Notes: generated from the sequence alone by a model not told the origin. A DNA stretch of 64,000 nt from Aureispira sp. CCB-QB1 (GCA_945870185.1 CAMBRK010000013.1:18913-82912), one strand, 5' to 3'; shown: positions 45,909 through 55,470, numbered from the stretch's first letter. Translations and numbers: made by a program.

Positions 45909-46973
45909 CTACTTTTCAAAGCCATCCAAATAAAAATCTACATTTTCTTTCACCACTATATCCAATGGTAAGTATTGAATCTGGCGAATTTGTTTTTTAA
46001 GGATAAAGTTATTGACAAAATTCATGATGCCCATATATCCTTGTTGTATCGGGTTTTGATTAATGATAAAGTCAATTTTTCCTTCTTTTATTAACCTTAT
46101 GTTTGGATCTATCAAATCAAAACCGACAATGTGATATTTTTTATATTCCTCTTCAGACATGATATTCAGGATGCGATAAGCCCTGGAGTTGGTAAAAAAT
46201 ATAGCTTTCATTTTGGGATGCGCATCTTTGATAGCTGTCCAGAATTTTTTCAGTTGATCTGCATCCGAAAATGCTTCAAATTCGTAAAAAAATACTGGGT
46301 TGTCTTCCATGCCATGCTCGTGAGTATACGCGTTGAGTCCAGCTACTTTGTCAGAATAGTGCTGTGCATTGGATAGTTTGTGTCCCAGATTGAAGGCAAT
46401 GATTTCATCGCCCTTATGCAACCTTAGATAAAATAATCTTCCTGCCAGATACCCGCTATTAAAAGAGTTTTGACCCACATAACACAAAATATCCGGATGT
46501 TTGATCTCCGTATTTATGGTGATTAAAGGGATATTTTGGCGTTCAGCTTGCTCCAGATAATCCAGAGATTCTTGAGTAAAGGTAGGTGCCGTTAGTATAG
46601 CATCCGGTCTGGAAAAGATAGCATTTTCCATTTGCATACAAAACTCATCTTTTCTAAATAGGTTATAGTCAAAATAGTCTACTTTGATACCATAATGTCT
46701 TACCAATCCCAAAGCATTGTAGATACCTTCTCTAGGCTGAGCCCAAAATGGATCTGAATGGGGATCAGGCATTACAATGCTTAACTTATACTCTTTGTTG
46801 GATGCTAACGTACTGGCAATTAGATTTTTTTCATATCCGAGATCAGAAGCTATTTTAAGGATTATTTTTTCTACTTCTGGTGCTACATTCCCACGTCCAT
46901 TGATGACACGGTCTACCGTGCCTCTGGAGACACCGGCTACCTTTGCTATATCCTTAATGGTTACCTTCTTCAT
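45909..46973 (-). CDS. LacI-family transcriptional regulator of the glycan locus
   Basis: 354 residues. Helix-turn-helix at about 3-25 (VTIKDIAKVAGVSRGTVDRVINGRG) and hinge (NLIASTLASNK), then a periplasmic-binding-protein-like effector domain at about 60-350 (LSIVMPDPHSDPFWAQPREGI; AILTAPTFTQESLDYLEQAER; GYLAGRLFYLRLH). It binds DNA as a dimer and releases it on binding a sugar. It is divergent from the esterase gene at the edge of the catabolic block, and the palindromes at 49392 and 58858 are candidate operators. The longer frame starts with TTG at 46982, which is part of the -7 box, so ATG 46973 is chosen. Confidence 0.93.
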   Translation of the reverse strand: MKKVTIKDIAKVAGVSRGTVDRVINGRGNVAPEVEKIILKIASDLGYEKNLIASTLASNKEYKLSIVMPDPHSDPFWAQPREGIYNALGLVRHYGIKVDYFDYNLFRKDEFCMQMENAIFSRPDAILTAPTFTQESLDYLEQAERQNIPLITINTEIKHPDILCYVGQNSFNSGYLAGRLFYLRLHKGDEIIAFNLGHKLSNAQHYSDKVAGLNAYTHEHGMEDNPVFFYEFEAFSDADQLKKFWTAIKDAHPKMKAIFFTNSRAYRILNIMSEEEYKKYHIVGFDLIDPNIRLIKEGKIDFIINQNPIQQGYMGIMNFVNNFILKKQIRQIQYLPLDIVVKENVDFYLDGFEK

Positions 46974-46979
46974 CTTTTG

Positions 46980-46987
46980 CAAAAGTA
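46980..46987 (-). promoter_or_regulatory. -7 box (TACTTTTG) of the LacI-family gene
   Basis: Minus-strand TACTTTTG ends 6 bp before the ATG at 46973, so the leader would be very short. No TTG lies at the ideal -33 spacing. Confidence 0.5.
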
Positions 46988-47061
46988 GGTTTATTTTTTT
47001 TGAATTTTACTTAAATTGAATTAGAATTTTTAATAAATTATGCAGCATAACATTATTTAAT

Positions 47062-47069
47062 TATTTTTG
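47062..47069 (+). promoter_or_regulatory. Candidate -7 box (TATTTTTG) of the esterase gene
   Basis: TATTTTTG lies 51 bp before the ATG at 47121; no matching -33 element was seen. Confidence 0.35.
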
Positions 47070-47120
47070 AGTTGATATTTGAATTTTCTTATTTTTTCAT
47101 GTCCACAATATCTGTATTTT

Positions 47121-47786
47121 ATGTTTAAATTTATTCCTATTTTAATTTTATCTTGTATCAGTATGAAGCATATACCAACAAAACCTACTAGAATTTTATT
47201 TTTCGGAGACTCGATCACGGAAGCCGGAGTAAATCCAGGAGGATACATTGCGCTATTAAAAGATTTGCTGCGTGAAAATGGAAAATCTGCAGAATACGAA
47301 CTTATGGGATCAGGTATCGGTGGCAACAAAGTTTATGACCTGTTTTTCAGATTGGAAAAAGATGTGCTTGCTAGAAAACCTGACATTGTCGTCATTTGGA
47401 TTGGGGTCAATGATGTATGGCATAAGTCATCTTTTGGTACAGGAACGGATGCCGATAAATTCGAGTTGATGTACAAGGATATCATCACCAGATTACAAAA
47501 TCAAGGTATCAAAGTCTTTTGTGGTACACCAGCTTGTATAGGAGAAAAAACAGATCATTCCAATCAACAGGATGGAGATCTCAATAGTTATTCGTCGATC
47601 ATCAGAAATATCACAGCGTCTAAGGGTGTCGGACTTATGGACTTTAGATTAAAGTTTTTAGAATACAATATGCTGCACAATAATAACAATAAACCCAGTG
47701 GCATTCTGACTACTGACGGAGTGCACTTAAATGATAAAGGCAATGAATTAGTGGCAGATTTGGTTTATGAAAATATTTTTAAATAA
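47121..47786 (+). CDS. SGNH/GDSL-family hydrolase (probable carbohydrate esterase), lipoprotein-like
   Basis: 221 residues. Short lipoprotein-like signal (FIPILILSC, Cys12), then an SGNH hydrolase: GDSIT with Ser31 (block I), GSGIGGNKV (II), WIGVNDVW (III) and DGVHLND with Asp199/His202 (V). It probably removes acyl (acetyl) groups from glycans at the cell surface or periplasm, which would fit a neighbouring sugar-catabolic block; the substrate is inference. The frame opens with TTG at 47079; ATG 47121 matches the signal peptide. Confidence 0.85.
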   Translation: MFKFIPILILSCISMKHIPTKPTRILFFGDSITEAGVNPGGYIALLKDLLRENGKSAEYELMGSGIGGNKVYDLFFRLEKDVLARKPDIVVIWIGVNDVWHKSSFGTGTDADKFELMYKDIITRLQNQGIKVFCGTPACIGEKTDHSNQQDGDLNSYSSIIRNITASKGVGLMDFRLKFLEYNMLHNNNNKPSGILTTDGVHLNDKGNELVADLVYENIFK

Positions 47787-47865
47787 AGTACTTATGGAAA
47801 TCGAAGTTTGTTATATATTTGAAATCGGCTATGGACAATAATGAATCGCTTAATCAATTCTAAAT

Positions 47866-49194
47866 TTACTTTGCCTTTAATTTAGTTTCCAAATCTTCAA
47901 GGCTAAGTCCTTTGGTTTCTGGCATCATTTTCCATGTAAATATGAGCTGACCTACCATCATCATGGCAAATACAGCAAATACGGTTCCTGGTCCAATGAC
48001 TTTAAATAACCAAGGTACCATAGCTGGTATAAATGCTGCAAAAATCCAGTGAATAGACGTTCCGAACGCTGTGCCTTTTCCTCTTAGGTGATTGGGGAAT
48101 ATTTCAGATATAAAAACCCAAATAATGGTCCCTTGTCCTATAGCATGAGCTGCAATAAACATAAATAAAAAAATAGGAACTGCCATGCCTTTCATCCCTG
48201 CAAAAAACGCCATGGACACTAAAGATAATGAAATGATATATCCCACTGATCCTATATACATAAGTTGCCTCCTGCCAAGCTTATCTATGAACATTAATCC
48301 CACATAAGTAAAAATAAGATTGGTCACGCCTACACCGATACTGCTCAATAAGGCTCCACTTTTCTCCAGTCCTGCGATCTCAAAAATCCTAGGTGCATAG
48401 TACAAAAAGGCATTGATACCAGAAAACTGATTGAAAAAGGAAATAAAAAATGCAAGAATCACCGGAAACCGATACTTCGAATCCCATATACTTTCTTTGG
48501 TTTCAACCTTAACATGATCAGCTTGAATTTGTCTGATTTGTAAATCAGCAGGAGTGTCAGGATCCATGATTTGCAAGGTAGAAATTGGAGTTTTCAGATC
48601 ACCTTTAATAGTCACCAGCCATCGAGGACTCTCTGGTATAAAGAAGACCAAAATAAAATAAATAAATGCAGGAAGTGCTTCAATACCTATCATCCATCGC
48701 CATGGTTCATTACTAAAGTCTTTAAGCAAATAATTGGATATAAACGCGATCAATATCCCAAAAACTATGTTAAATTGATAAAGCGCTACTAATTTGCCCC
48801 GATCTTTGGCAGGAGCTATCTCAGATATAAATATGGGCGCTGCTACCGTAGATGCTCCTACTCCAAGACCTCCAATAAATCTGAATATTGCAAAAAACCA
48901 CGGATCTGTAGCTAATCCGGAGCCTACAGCTGATATAAAATATAATAAGCCAATCGCTATTAATGTGGGTTTGCGACCATACTTATCTGTAGGTATACCC
49001 CCAAATATAGCTCCAATTACCGTGCCCCAAAGCGCCGAAGACATAATTACCCATCCGTGAAACATTTCGCCTCGTGGCCAAAGTTCTTGTAATGCTTTTT
49101 CTGCTCCTGATATCACAACGGTATCAAAACCGAAAAGAAATCCGGCTAATGCCGCAGTAATAGACCAGAAAAATAAACTTTTATTGGAAAACAT
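47866..49194 (-). CDS. Sugar porter (MFS, SP family)
   Basis: 442 residues with twelve membrane helices. Sugar-porter signatures: GFLFGFDTVVISGAE in helix 1, DKYGRKPTL after helix 2, RFIGGLGVGAS in helix 4, PESPRW after helix 6, DKLGRRQLMY after helix 8, and PETKG near the C-terminus. It should import a monosaccharide by proton symport across the inner membrane. It converges on the esterase gene and is divergent from the FAD-oxidoreductase operon. Confidence 0.93.
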   Translation of the reverse strand: MFSNKSLFFWSITAALAGFLFGFDTVVISGAEKALQELWPRGEMFHGWVIMSSALWGTVIGAIFGGIPTDKYGRKPTLIAIGLLYFISAVGSGLATDPWFFAIFRFIGGLGVGASTVAAPIFISEIAPAKDRGKLVALYQFNIVFGILIAFISNYLLKDFSNEPWRWMIGIEALPAFIYFILVFFIPESPRWLVTIKGDLKTPISTLQIMDPDTPADLQIRQIQADHVKVETKESIWDSKYRFPVILAFFISFFNQFSGINAFLYYAPRIFEIAGLEKSGALLSSIGVGVTNLIFTYVGLMFIDKLGRRQLMYIGSVGYIISLSLVSMAFFAGMKGMAVPIFLFMFIAAHAIGQGTIIWVFISEIFPNHLRGKGTAFGTSIHWIFAAFIPAMVPWLFKVIGPGTVFAVFAMMMVGQLIFTWKMMPETKGLSLEDLETKLKAK

Positions 49195-49391
49195 ATCTAA
49201 ATTTCAATAGGAAAACAATGCAAAACATTTAACGCTGTAAATCTAAAAATTAAACCAAACTTAAATACTAAATATATTTATTTATTTCAAAATTAATGTA
49301 AAAATTTAAACACCCAAGGGGTCAATAAACCTGAATAAAAAATTTACGAGTACTTTTGAAGATCCAAAAACAGTCAAAAATGATAGAAAAA

Positions 49392-49409
49392 ATTGTGCAA
49401 GTACACGAT
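49392..49409. promoter_or_regulatory. Candidate LacI-family operator, site 1
   Basis: ATTGTGCAAGTACACGAT matches the perfect palindrome at 58858 in 14 of 18 positions, covers the -33 TTG of the promoter (49393-49395) and ends 6 bp before its -7 box. Confidence 0.6.
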
Positions 49410-49423
49410 AAAACATACTTTTG
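49393..49423 (+). promoter_or_regulatory. Promoter of the FAD-oxidoreductase/symporter operon
   Basis: TTG at 49393-49395, 20-bp spacer, TACTTTTG at 49416-49423, then 18 bp to the ATG at 49442. Confidence 0.7.
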
Positions 49424-49441
49424 TAGTTAATTCCGTCATTT

Positions 49442-51316
49442 ATGTTAACTAAGGTAATATATGTTATAGGTTTTTTTTTAATCTATTTTAAAATAACATA
49501 TGGGCAAGATAAAGCATACCCCATACTTATTATAGGAGGTGGAGCAAGTGGTATTTCAGCTGGTCTTCATGCTGCAAGAGCAGATGTCAAAACCTTGATA
49601 ATAGAAGAATCACTTTGGCTAGGAGGCATGCTTACATCTGCTGGGGTATCCGCCTTTGACGGCAATCACAGATTAGCTGGAGGTATTTGGAAAGAATTAA
49701 GGGATAGTTTATATAATCACTATGGAAGTACCAAAGCCGTGGAAACTGGTTGGGTAAGCAATACGCTTTTTGAACCAAGCATCGGCAACCGTATTTTTAA
49801 AAATATGGCAGCGAAAGTAGAAAAGCTAGATATTCTTTATGGATCTTATTTTGTTTCTGCCACAAAAAAGGAAGATATATGGGAAGTTGTAATCAATAGT
49901 CAAGGAATACTGGATGTGTATTATTGCCACATCATTATAGACGCAACTGAGACTGGTGAAGTGTGTAAGTACTTGGATATTGAATCAGACATCGGTATGG
50001 AAAGTAAACTGCTCACAGGGGAGTTTGGTGCAGGTGATCAGGAGAATGACATCATCCAAGATATTACATATGTTGCGATACTTAAAGACTATGGAAAGGG
50101 AGTAGACAAAACCATAATAAAACCTGATGGGTATAATATTGATGAATTTAAATGTTGTTGTGATACCAGAGATCCATCTACTCTGGAAAAGGCCAATATT
50201 GATTGCGACAAAATGATGACTTACGGTAAACTTCCCAACGGAAAATACATGATCAATTGGCCCAATTGTGGTAATGATATTTACATCAATACAGTGAATG
50301 ATGACAGAGAAACAAGAATAAGAAGAGTCAAAGAAGCCAAGCTCCATACTCTAAGATTTGTATATTATATCCAACATGAGCTGGGATATAAGCACTTAGG
50401 CTTGGCTGATGACGAATATCCTACGGATGACTTGTTGCCATTCTTTCCTTACCACAGAGAGTCAAGACGAATCATAGGTCACGCTCGATTACAAACCGAG
50501 CATCTGGTAAAGCCATTTGACCAAAAACAAAAATACTTTATGGCAGGCATAGCTGTAGGTGATTATCCTATTGATCACCATCACAAAAAAAATCCTGAAG
50601 CTCCATCCATTGACTTTATCAATATTAAAGTTCCTTCGTACAATATACCTTTGGGTAGTTTGATCCCTGTTGCAACAGATGGATTGATTGTTGCAGAAAA
50701 AAGTATAAGTGTTTCTAATATCGTCAATGGAGCTACAAGGTTACAACCAGTCGTATTGGGTATAGGACAAGCTGCGGGCGCACTGGCTATCCAAGCTATT
50801 ATAGATAAAGTAGAAGTGTCAAATGTTTCAATCAGAAAAGTTCAGCAACAACTTTTAAATGTTGGAGCCTATATAATGCCCTATATAGATGTAAAACCTA
50901 CTGACAAATATTTTTTAGAAATACAAAGGATAGGTGCTTCCGGTATCATCACGGGTAAAGGTATAAACTATAAATGGGCCAATCAAACCTGGTTTTATCC
51001 AAATAAAACAATCTCAGAGTATGAACTACTGGAAGGGCTGAAAACTGTCTATCCGCTTCTAAAAGGACGAAGGGATGGCTCTGGAGAAGATTTGAAGATA
51101 GCCTATTTACTTGATTTGTTGAAGTCAATAAAACCCAAAATAACCAAAGCTGACATGGTGCAACTTTTAAAAAAAAATGGGTTTAAAAAAATAAATGAAA
51201 ATATCGTTCTAAAACGCGTAGATGTCGCTTTCATTTTAGATCATCTATTGGATCCTTTTAGTGTTGGAATAAATCATGACGGACATTTTATCAATCAAAA
51301 ATCCACAATAGAATAA
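49442..51316 (+). CDS. Exported FAD-dependent oxidoreductase
   Basis: 624 residues. N-terminal signal peptide (VIYVIGFFLIYFKITYGQ), then a FAD-binding Rossmann domain with GGGASG at 32-37 and the FAD-dependent oxidoreductase (PF12831-like) features ESLWLGGMLTSAGVSAFDG and LVPVATDGLIVAEK-type C-terminal FAD loop (SLIPVATDGLIVAEKSIS). Residues about 480-620 look like a degenerate SLH-type or helical module (YFLEIQRIGASGIITGKG ... WFYPNKTISEYELLEG). Homologues of this kind occur beside sugar-catabolic genes in Bacteroidota; the substrate is unknown. It is first in an operon with the symporter (2-bp gap) and the DUF4434 gene. No twin-arginine motif is present. Confidence 0.85.
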   Translation: MLTKVIYVIGFFLIYFKITYGQDKAYPILIIGGGASGISAGLHAARADVKTLIIEESLWLGGMLTSAGVSAFDGNHRLAGGIWKELRDSLYNHYGSTKAVETGWVSNTLFEPSIGNRIFKNMAAKVEKLDILYGSYFVSATKKEDIWEVVINSQGILDVYYCHIIIDATETGEVCKYLDIESDIGMESKLLTGEFGAGDQENDIIQDITYVAILKDYGKGVDKTIIKPDGYNIDEFKCCCDTRDPSTLEKANIDCDKMMTYGKLPNGKYMINWPNCGNDIYINTVNDDRETRIRRVKEAKLHTLRFVYYIQHELGYKHLGLADDEYPTDDLLPFFPYHRESRRIIGHARLQTEHLVKPFDQKQKYFMAGIAVGDYPIDHHHKKNPEAPSIDFINIKVPSYNIPLGSLIPVATDGLIVAEKSISVSNIVNGATRLQPVVLGIGQAAGALAIQAIIDKVEVSNVSIRKVQQQLLNVGAYIMPYIDVKPTDKYFLEIQRIGASGIITGKGINYKWANQTWFYPNKTISEYELLEGLKTVYPLLKGRRDGSGEDLKIAYLLDLLKSIKPKITKADMVQLLKKNGFKKINENIVLKRVDVAFILDHLLDPFSVGINHDGHFINQKSTIE

Positions 51317-51318
51317 CC

Positions 51319-53169
51319 ATGAATTTAAATATCATTGATATAGTCATCATCATTATATATTTTGGCTTAGTTCTAGGTTTAGGACTTTATGTAAGTAAAA
51401 AAGCTGAAAAAGACATGAACTCCTATTTCCTAGGTGGTAATTCTATGAAGTGGTACATGCTTGGCTTGAGTAATAGCAGTGGGATGTTTGATGTTAATGC
51501 AATATCTTGGAGGGTTGTGATACTTATCATGTATGGTGTGCAGAGTGTTTGGATTCCTTGGGTATGGCCTGTATGGAATCAGGTTTTTGTGATGATATTT
51601 TTGAGCACATGGTTGCGCCGCAGTGGAGCTATGACTGGTGCTGAGTGGATGCGTATAAGATTTGGAGATGGGACAGGCGGTGTGTTGAGTCATGTGATAG
51701 TAGTGGTTTTTGCAGTCATTGAAGTGATGATTTCGATAGGTATCTTTTTCACGGGTATCGGTGGACTCGTTGCTGAATTATTGCCTGATTTAGCGATCCC
51801 AACTTTAGGTATCGATAGTAGAACATTATATGCATTGATCATTTGTTTTGCGACCATGCTATATTCTATCAAAGGTGGCATATTCAGCATTGTGGCGACG
51901 GAGGTACTGCAATTTGTGATCATGACGGTATGTTGTGTAGTAGTTTTTATTTTGGGTATAAAGAATACAGATCAGGCATTTTTGGATTCTTTCCTACCTT
52001 CCGGTTGGTTGGACTTTTGGCCAAAGAAGGAGATAAACTACTCCTGGTCTGAGACATTTCAAATCATAAGTAAAGAGAGTATGGAGAATGGATATAGAAT
52101 GATTGCTGGCATGGTGGGTTTGATGATCGGAAAGGGAATGTTAGCGAGTTTAGCGGGTCCAGTGCCTGGTTTTGATATGCAGCGTACCTTTAGTAGTCAA
52201 TCACCTAAAGAAGCCGCCAAAATGAGTGGTTTTACAATCCTTGTTTTATTTATTCCTTTGTATATGATGGTCACAGGTTTTACTTTGATGGCAATAAAAG
52301 AATTGCCTACTCAAATAGAAGGAATTACCAAGTTAGAACATATTTTCAATATTATAGTAAAGCAATTACCAGTGGGACTTAAGGGCTTGGTAATAGTGGG
52401 ATTATTGGCTGCATTTATGAGTACTTTTAGTGCTTTTGTTAATGTTGCCCCTGCGTATCTTGTTAATGATTTGTACAAGAGGTATTGGAAACCAATAGAA
52501 TCACAACAGCATTATGTCAGTGTAGGCAAATGGGTGGCTGTTTTGGTAGTAATCATAGGAATATTTATTGGTACCAAGATAAAAAGTCTCAACGAAATAA
52601 TTCTCTTTTTGACAGGAGCTTTCTACGGTGGTTATGCTGCTCCCAATGTACTGAAATGGGTATGGTGGAGGTTCAACGGATATGGATATTTTATTGGAAT
52701 GGTATCAGGAATGTTGGCAGCTATGGTAGGTAACGATGTGGTAAGATTTCTGGTTCAGGATTTTTCGACACTAAACAAAATGGCTGATACCCAAGCGATC
52801 AATCTGATGTCTTTCGTATTCATCTTTTTTGTTTCATTATTGGGTTGTATTATGGGTTGTTTATTGACGCCAGCAGTTGATAGTGACACAACAATAGATT
52901 TCTACAAAAAGACGAAACCATGGGGGTTTTGGCTTCCTGTACTCAAAAAAATTAGAGAAGCCGAGGGTTATTTTGAAGCCAATCTCAACTTTAAAAGAGA
53001 TGCATTTAATGTAATGATAGGTATAGTTTGGCAAATGTCTATGGTAGTAATGCCCGTTTTTTTGGGTTTTAGACAGTGGCAAGCTTTTTTGATGTCAATG
53101 GCTGTTTTTATTATGACAACAGCATTACTAAAGGTTTTTTGGTATGACAAACTAAGCGAAATGGAATAA
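51319..53169 (+). CDS. Sodium:solute symporter (SSS/SLC5 family)
   Basis: 616 residues with 13-15 membrane helices. N-terminal IDIVIIIIYFGLVLGLGLYVSKK and ...DMNSYFLGGNSMKWYMLGLS are typical of the SSS family, and the sodium-site region AFMSTFSAFVNVAPAYLVNDLYKR is clear. It would import a sugar, sialic acid or related organic solute with sodium across the inner membrane. Start is 2 bp after the oxidoreductase stop; the DUF4434 gene follows by 32 bp. Confidence 0.93.
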   Translation: MNLNIIDIVIIIIYFGLVLGLGLYVSKKAEKDMNSYFLGGNSMKWYMLGLSNSSGMFDVNAISWRVVILIMYGVQSVWIPWVWPVWNQVFVMIFLSTWLRRSGAMTGAEWMRIRFGDGTGGVLSHVIVVVFAVIEVMISIGIFFTGIGGLVAELLPDLAIPTLGIDSRTLYALIICFATMLYSIKGGIFSIVATEVLQFVIMTVCCVVVFILGIKNTDQAFLDSFLPSGWLDFWPKKEINYSWSETFQIISKESMENGYRMIAGMVGLMIGKGMLASLAGPVPGFDMQRTFSSQSPKEAAKMSGFTILVLFIPLYMMVTGFTLMAIKELPTQIEGITKLEHIFNIIVKQLPVGLKGLVIVGLLAAFMSTFSAFVNVAPAYLVNDLYKRYWKPIESQQHYVSVGKWVAVLVVIIGIFIGTKIKSLNEIILFLTGAFYGGYAAPNVLKWVWWRFNGYGYFIGMVSGMLAAMVGNDVVRFLVQDFSTLNKMADTQAINLMSFVFIFFVSLLGCIMGCLLTPAVDSDTTIDFYKKTKPWGFWLPVLKKIREAEGYFEANLNFKRDAFNVMIGIVWQMSMVVMPVFLGFRQWQAFLMSMAVFIMTTALLKVFWYDKLSEME

Positions 53170-53201
53170 CTTTATATTTGATACTTTTTAAAACCTTAAT
53201 T

Positions 53202-54128
53202 ATGCAAATTACAGGAACCTTTATAGACGAGATCAGTCATGATATTCCTCACCAAAACTGGGGACCTAAAGAGTGGGAAGCTGACTTCCAACATATGAAA
53301 GCCATTGGCATTGATACGGTTATTCTAATTCGTGGTGGATATCGGAAGTTTATCACATGGCCTTCAAAATATCTAATGAATTTTCATGGATGTTATCGCC
53401 CTAATCAGGATCTTATGGAGTTATTTTTGAACTTGGCGGATAAATATGGCATGTCATTTTATTTTGGTTTATATGATAGCGGCAAATATTGGGACACAAA
53501 TGATATGGCCCACGAAACAGATATTAATAGATTTGTTATAGATGAGATTTGGGCACAATACGGTCATCACACATCTTTTAAGGGATGGTATTTGAGTATG
53601 GAAATTAGCCGAAAAACCAAAGGAGCTATTGAATCTTTTTATACCCTTGGAAAACAATGCAAGGATATATCTAATGGACTTCCTACCTTTATCTCTCCAT
53701 GGATCGATGGAAAGAAAGCCGTCATGGCTGCAAGTAGTTTAGTTACCAAAGAAAATGCTGTATCATTAGCAGAACATGAAACAGAATGGAATGAAATCTT
53801 TTCAGGTATTCATTCTGTAGTCGATGCAGTTGCTTTTCAAGATGGTCATATCGATTACAATGAGTTGGAGGGTTTTTTTACAGTCAATAAACAACTTGCA
53901 AATAAGTATAATATGCGATGCTGGACGAATGCGGAGACTTTTGATAGAGATATGCCCATCAAATTTTTTCCAATCAAATTTGATAAACTTAGATTAAAAC
54001 TTGAAGCTGCTGCACGATGTGGCTATGATAAAGCAATTACATTTGAATTTTCGCACTTCATGAGTCCTCAGAGCGCATACACGCAAGCTGGTCATTTGTA
54101 TAATAGATATCGTGAATGGGCAATGTGA
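53202..54128 (+). CDS. DUF4434-like TIM-barrel protein (probable glycosidase-like)
   Basis: 308 residues, no signal peptide. Opens with MQITGTFIDEISHDIPHQNWG, then TIM-barrel-like strands (IDTVILIRGGY; MSFYFGLYDSGKYW; FKGWYLSMEIS; VDAVAFQDGHIDYNELEG; MRCWTNAETFD; YDKAITFEFSHFMSP). This pattern fits DUF4434, a family related to glycoside hydrolases; acidic residues in strands 4-8 (ME, QDGH, NAE, FEF) could be catalytic. The reaction is unknown. Last gene of the oxidoreductase-symporter operon. The longer frame begins at TTG 53178; ATG 53202 is chosen. Confidence 0.75.
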   Translation: MQITGTFIDEISHDIPHQNWGPKEWEADFQHMKAIGIDTVILIRGGYRKFITWPSKYLMNFHGCYRPNQDLMELFLNLADKYGMSFYFGLYDSGKYWDTNDMAHETDINRFVIDEIWAQYGHHTSFKGWYLSMEISRKTKGAIESFYTLGKQCKDISNGLPTFISPWIDGKKAVMAASSLVTKENAVSLAEHETEWNEIFSGIHSVVDAVAFQDGHIDYNELEGFFTVNKQLANKYNMRCWTNAETFDRDMPIKFFPIKFDKLRLKLEAAARCGYDKAITFEFSHFMSPQSAYTQAGHLYNRYREWAM

Positions 54129-54224
54129 TTTCAAGATGCTTGTTTATAAATTTTCAAAAAAATAACAGCTTTAATCAGCTAAATATTATCATTGTTTCAT
54201 AGGTTTAAATTGTAAGTGTTATAA

Positions 54225-55418
54225 CTATTTCTTAATGCCCCTCATTTTATTATTCACCCCGATTTTTTCCAAGGTCTGCCAGCATTGATATAGTCCTCTT
54301 GGTACATGATAGCAACCCTTCCATTTGCCGCCTTTCAGTGATAACAATGGTAGGCCTTGACGATTTAGGTAACCATACCATTCACCGAACATTGGATCTG
54401 GAAATCGTGACCAAGTGTATTCGTGAAGTTTTTCAAACCATGTCCAGCATCTTTCATCTTTGGTATGGAGGTAGCCTTTTAGTAATGCTATTAACGTCTC
54501 TACATGTACCCACCATAATTTTTGATCCCATTCAAGCTGTTGTGTAGGATGTCCCTGAATATCTAGAAAATAATATATTCCACCATATTCTTTATCCCAA
54601 GCAAACTCCAAAGTGCTGAGTGTAATGTTTTTTGCTTTTTCTATCAATGACTGATCGCCTTTTTTTGCTGCAATATCCATGATAAACCACATAGCTTCTA
54701 TAGCGTGACCAGGATTGAGCAATCTGCCTTCAAAAGAGTCAGAAAAGTGTCCTTCTGGTGTAACATTTTCGAGAATCTGTCCTGAGTTTTTATCATAAAA
54801 GACTTCCATGACTTCATGGACACATGTATTGGTCAATGTATCGACGTGAACGGGATCGAGTAAATGCTCTAGTTCTAATGCCAAGTTGCAAAGGATCATA
54901 GGAAGAGCAAAATTTTTTAAGGGTCTGGTACCTGAATAAGATTTAGACCATAGACCTTTGGGATTGTCTTGTCTTTTGATGATGGCATTAAAAGTGTGCA
55001 ATGCTATGGTAGCACACTCTTCATCTTTTGTAGCTTTGTACAACTGACCGAATGCCTGAGTCGCAAAGCAATCAGAAAATATGTTATATGGGTGGACTAA
55101 AGGTTTTCCTTCTTTAGTTAAAGAAAAATACCATGAACCATCTGCTGACCTACCATACTTTTTTAAAAAATCAGCACCGAATTGTGCAAATTCAAGCCAA
55201 TCTTGCATCTTCTCTACATTGTTGTACAGCATTGAAAACAACCAAACCTGTCGACCTTGAAGCCAAATAAATTTATCAGTATCAAATACTTTCCCATCTC
55301 TCTCCAAGCAGGTAAAGTACCCGCCATTTTCTTTGTCAGGTGAATTTTTTATCCAAAATGGTATCACATCATATAGCAGGTTTTGCTTGTAAATTTGTGA
55401 ATATTGATCATACTCCAT
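54225..55418 (-). CDS. AGE-family N-acylglucosamine 2-epimerase-like enzyme
   Basis: 397 residues forming the (alpha/alpha)6-barrel of the AGE family (KENGGYFTCLERDGKVFDTDKFIWLQGRQVW is the family signature; LLNPGHAIEAMWFIMDIA and LEWDQKLWWVHVETLIALLKG hold the active-site His/Arg/Glu residues). In Bacteroidota such enzymes interconvert ManNAc and GlcNAc in sialic-acid use, while close relatives are cellobiose or mannose epimerases/isomerases. With NagB and GH92 genes near, ManNAc/GlcNAc is favoured by context only. Cytosolic; divergent from GH92 across 77 bp. Confidence 0.9.
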   Translation of the reverse strand: MEYDQYSQIYKQNLLYDVIPFWIKNSPDKENGGYFTCLERDGKVFDTDKFIWLQGRQVWLFSMLYNNVEKMQDWLEFAQFGADFLKKYGRSADGSWYFSLTKEGKPLVHPYNIFSDCFATQAFGQLYKATKDEECATIALHTFNAIIKRQDNPKGLWSKSYSGTRPLKNFALPMILCNLALELEHLLDPVHVDTLTNTCVHEVMEVFYDKNSGQILENVTPEGHFSDSFEGRLLNPGHAIEAMWFIMDIAAKKGDQSLIEKAKNITLSTLEFAWDKEYGGIYYFLDIQGHPTQQLEWDQKLWWVHVETLIALLKGYLHTKDERCWTWFEKLHEYTWSRFPDPMFGEWYGYLNRQGLPLLSLKGGKWKGCYHVPRGLYQCWQTLEKIGVNNKMRGIKK

Positions 55419-55470
55419 CTTATTATTATTTATTTGTTAAGAAAAGATACTGCAAAGAAAACAATTTTCA

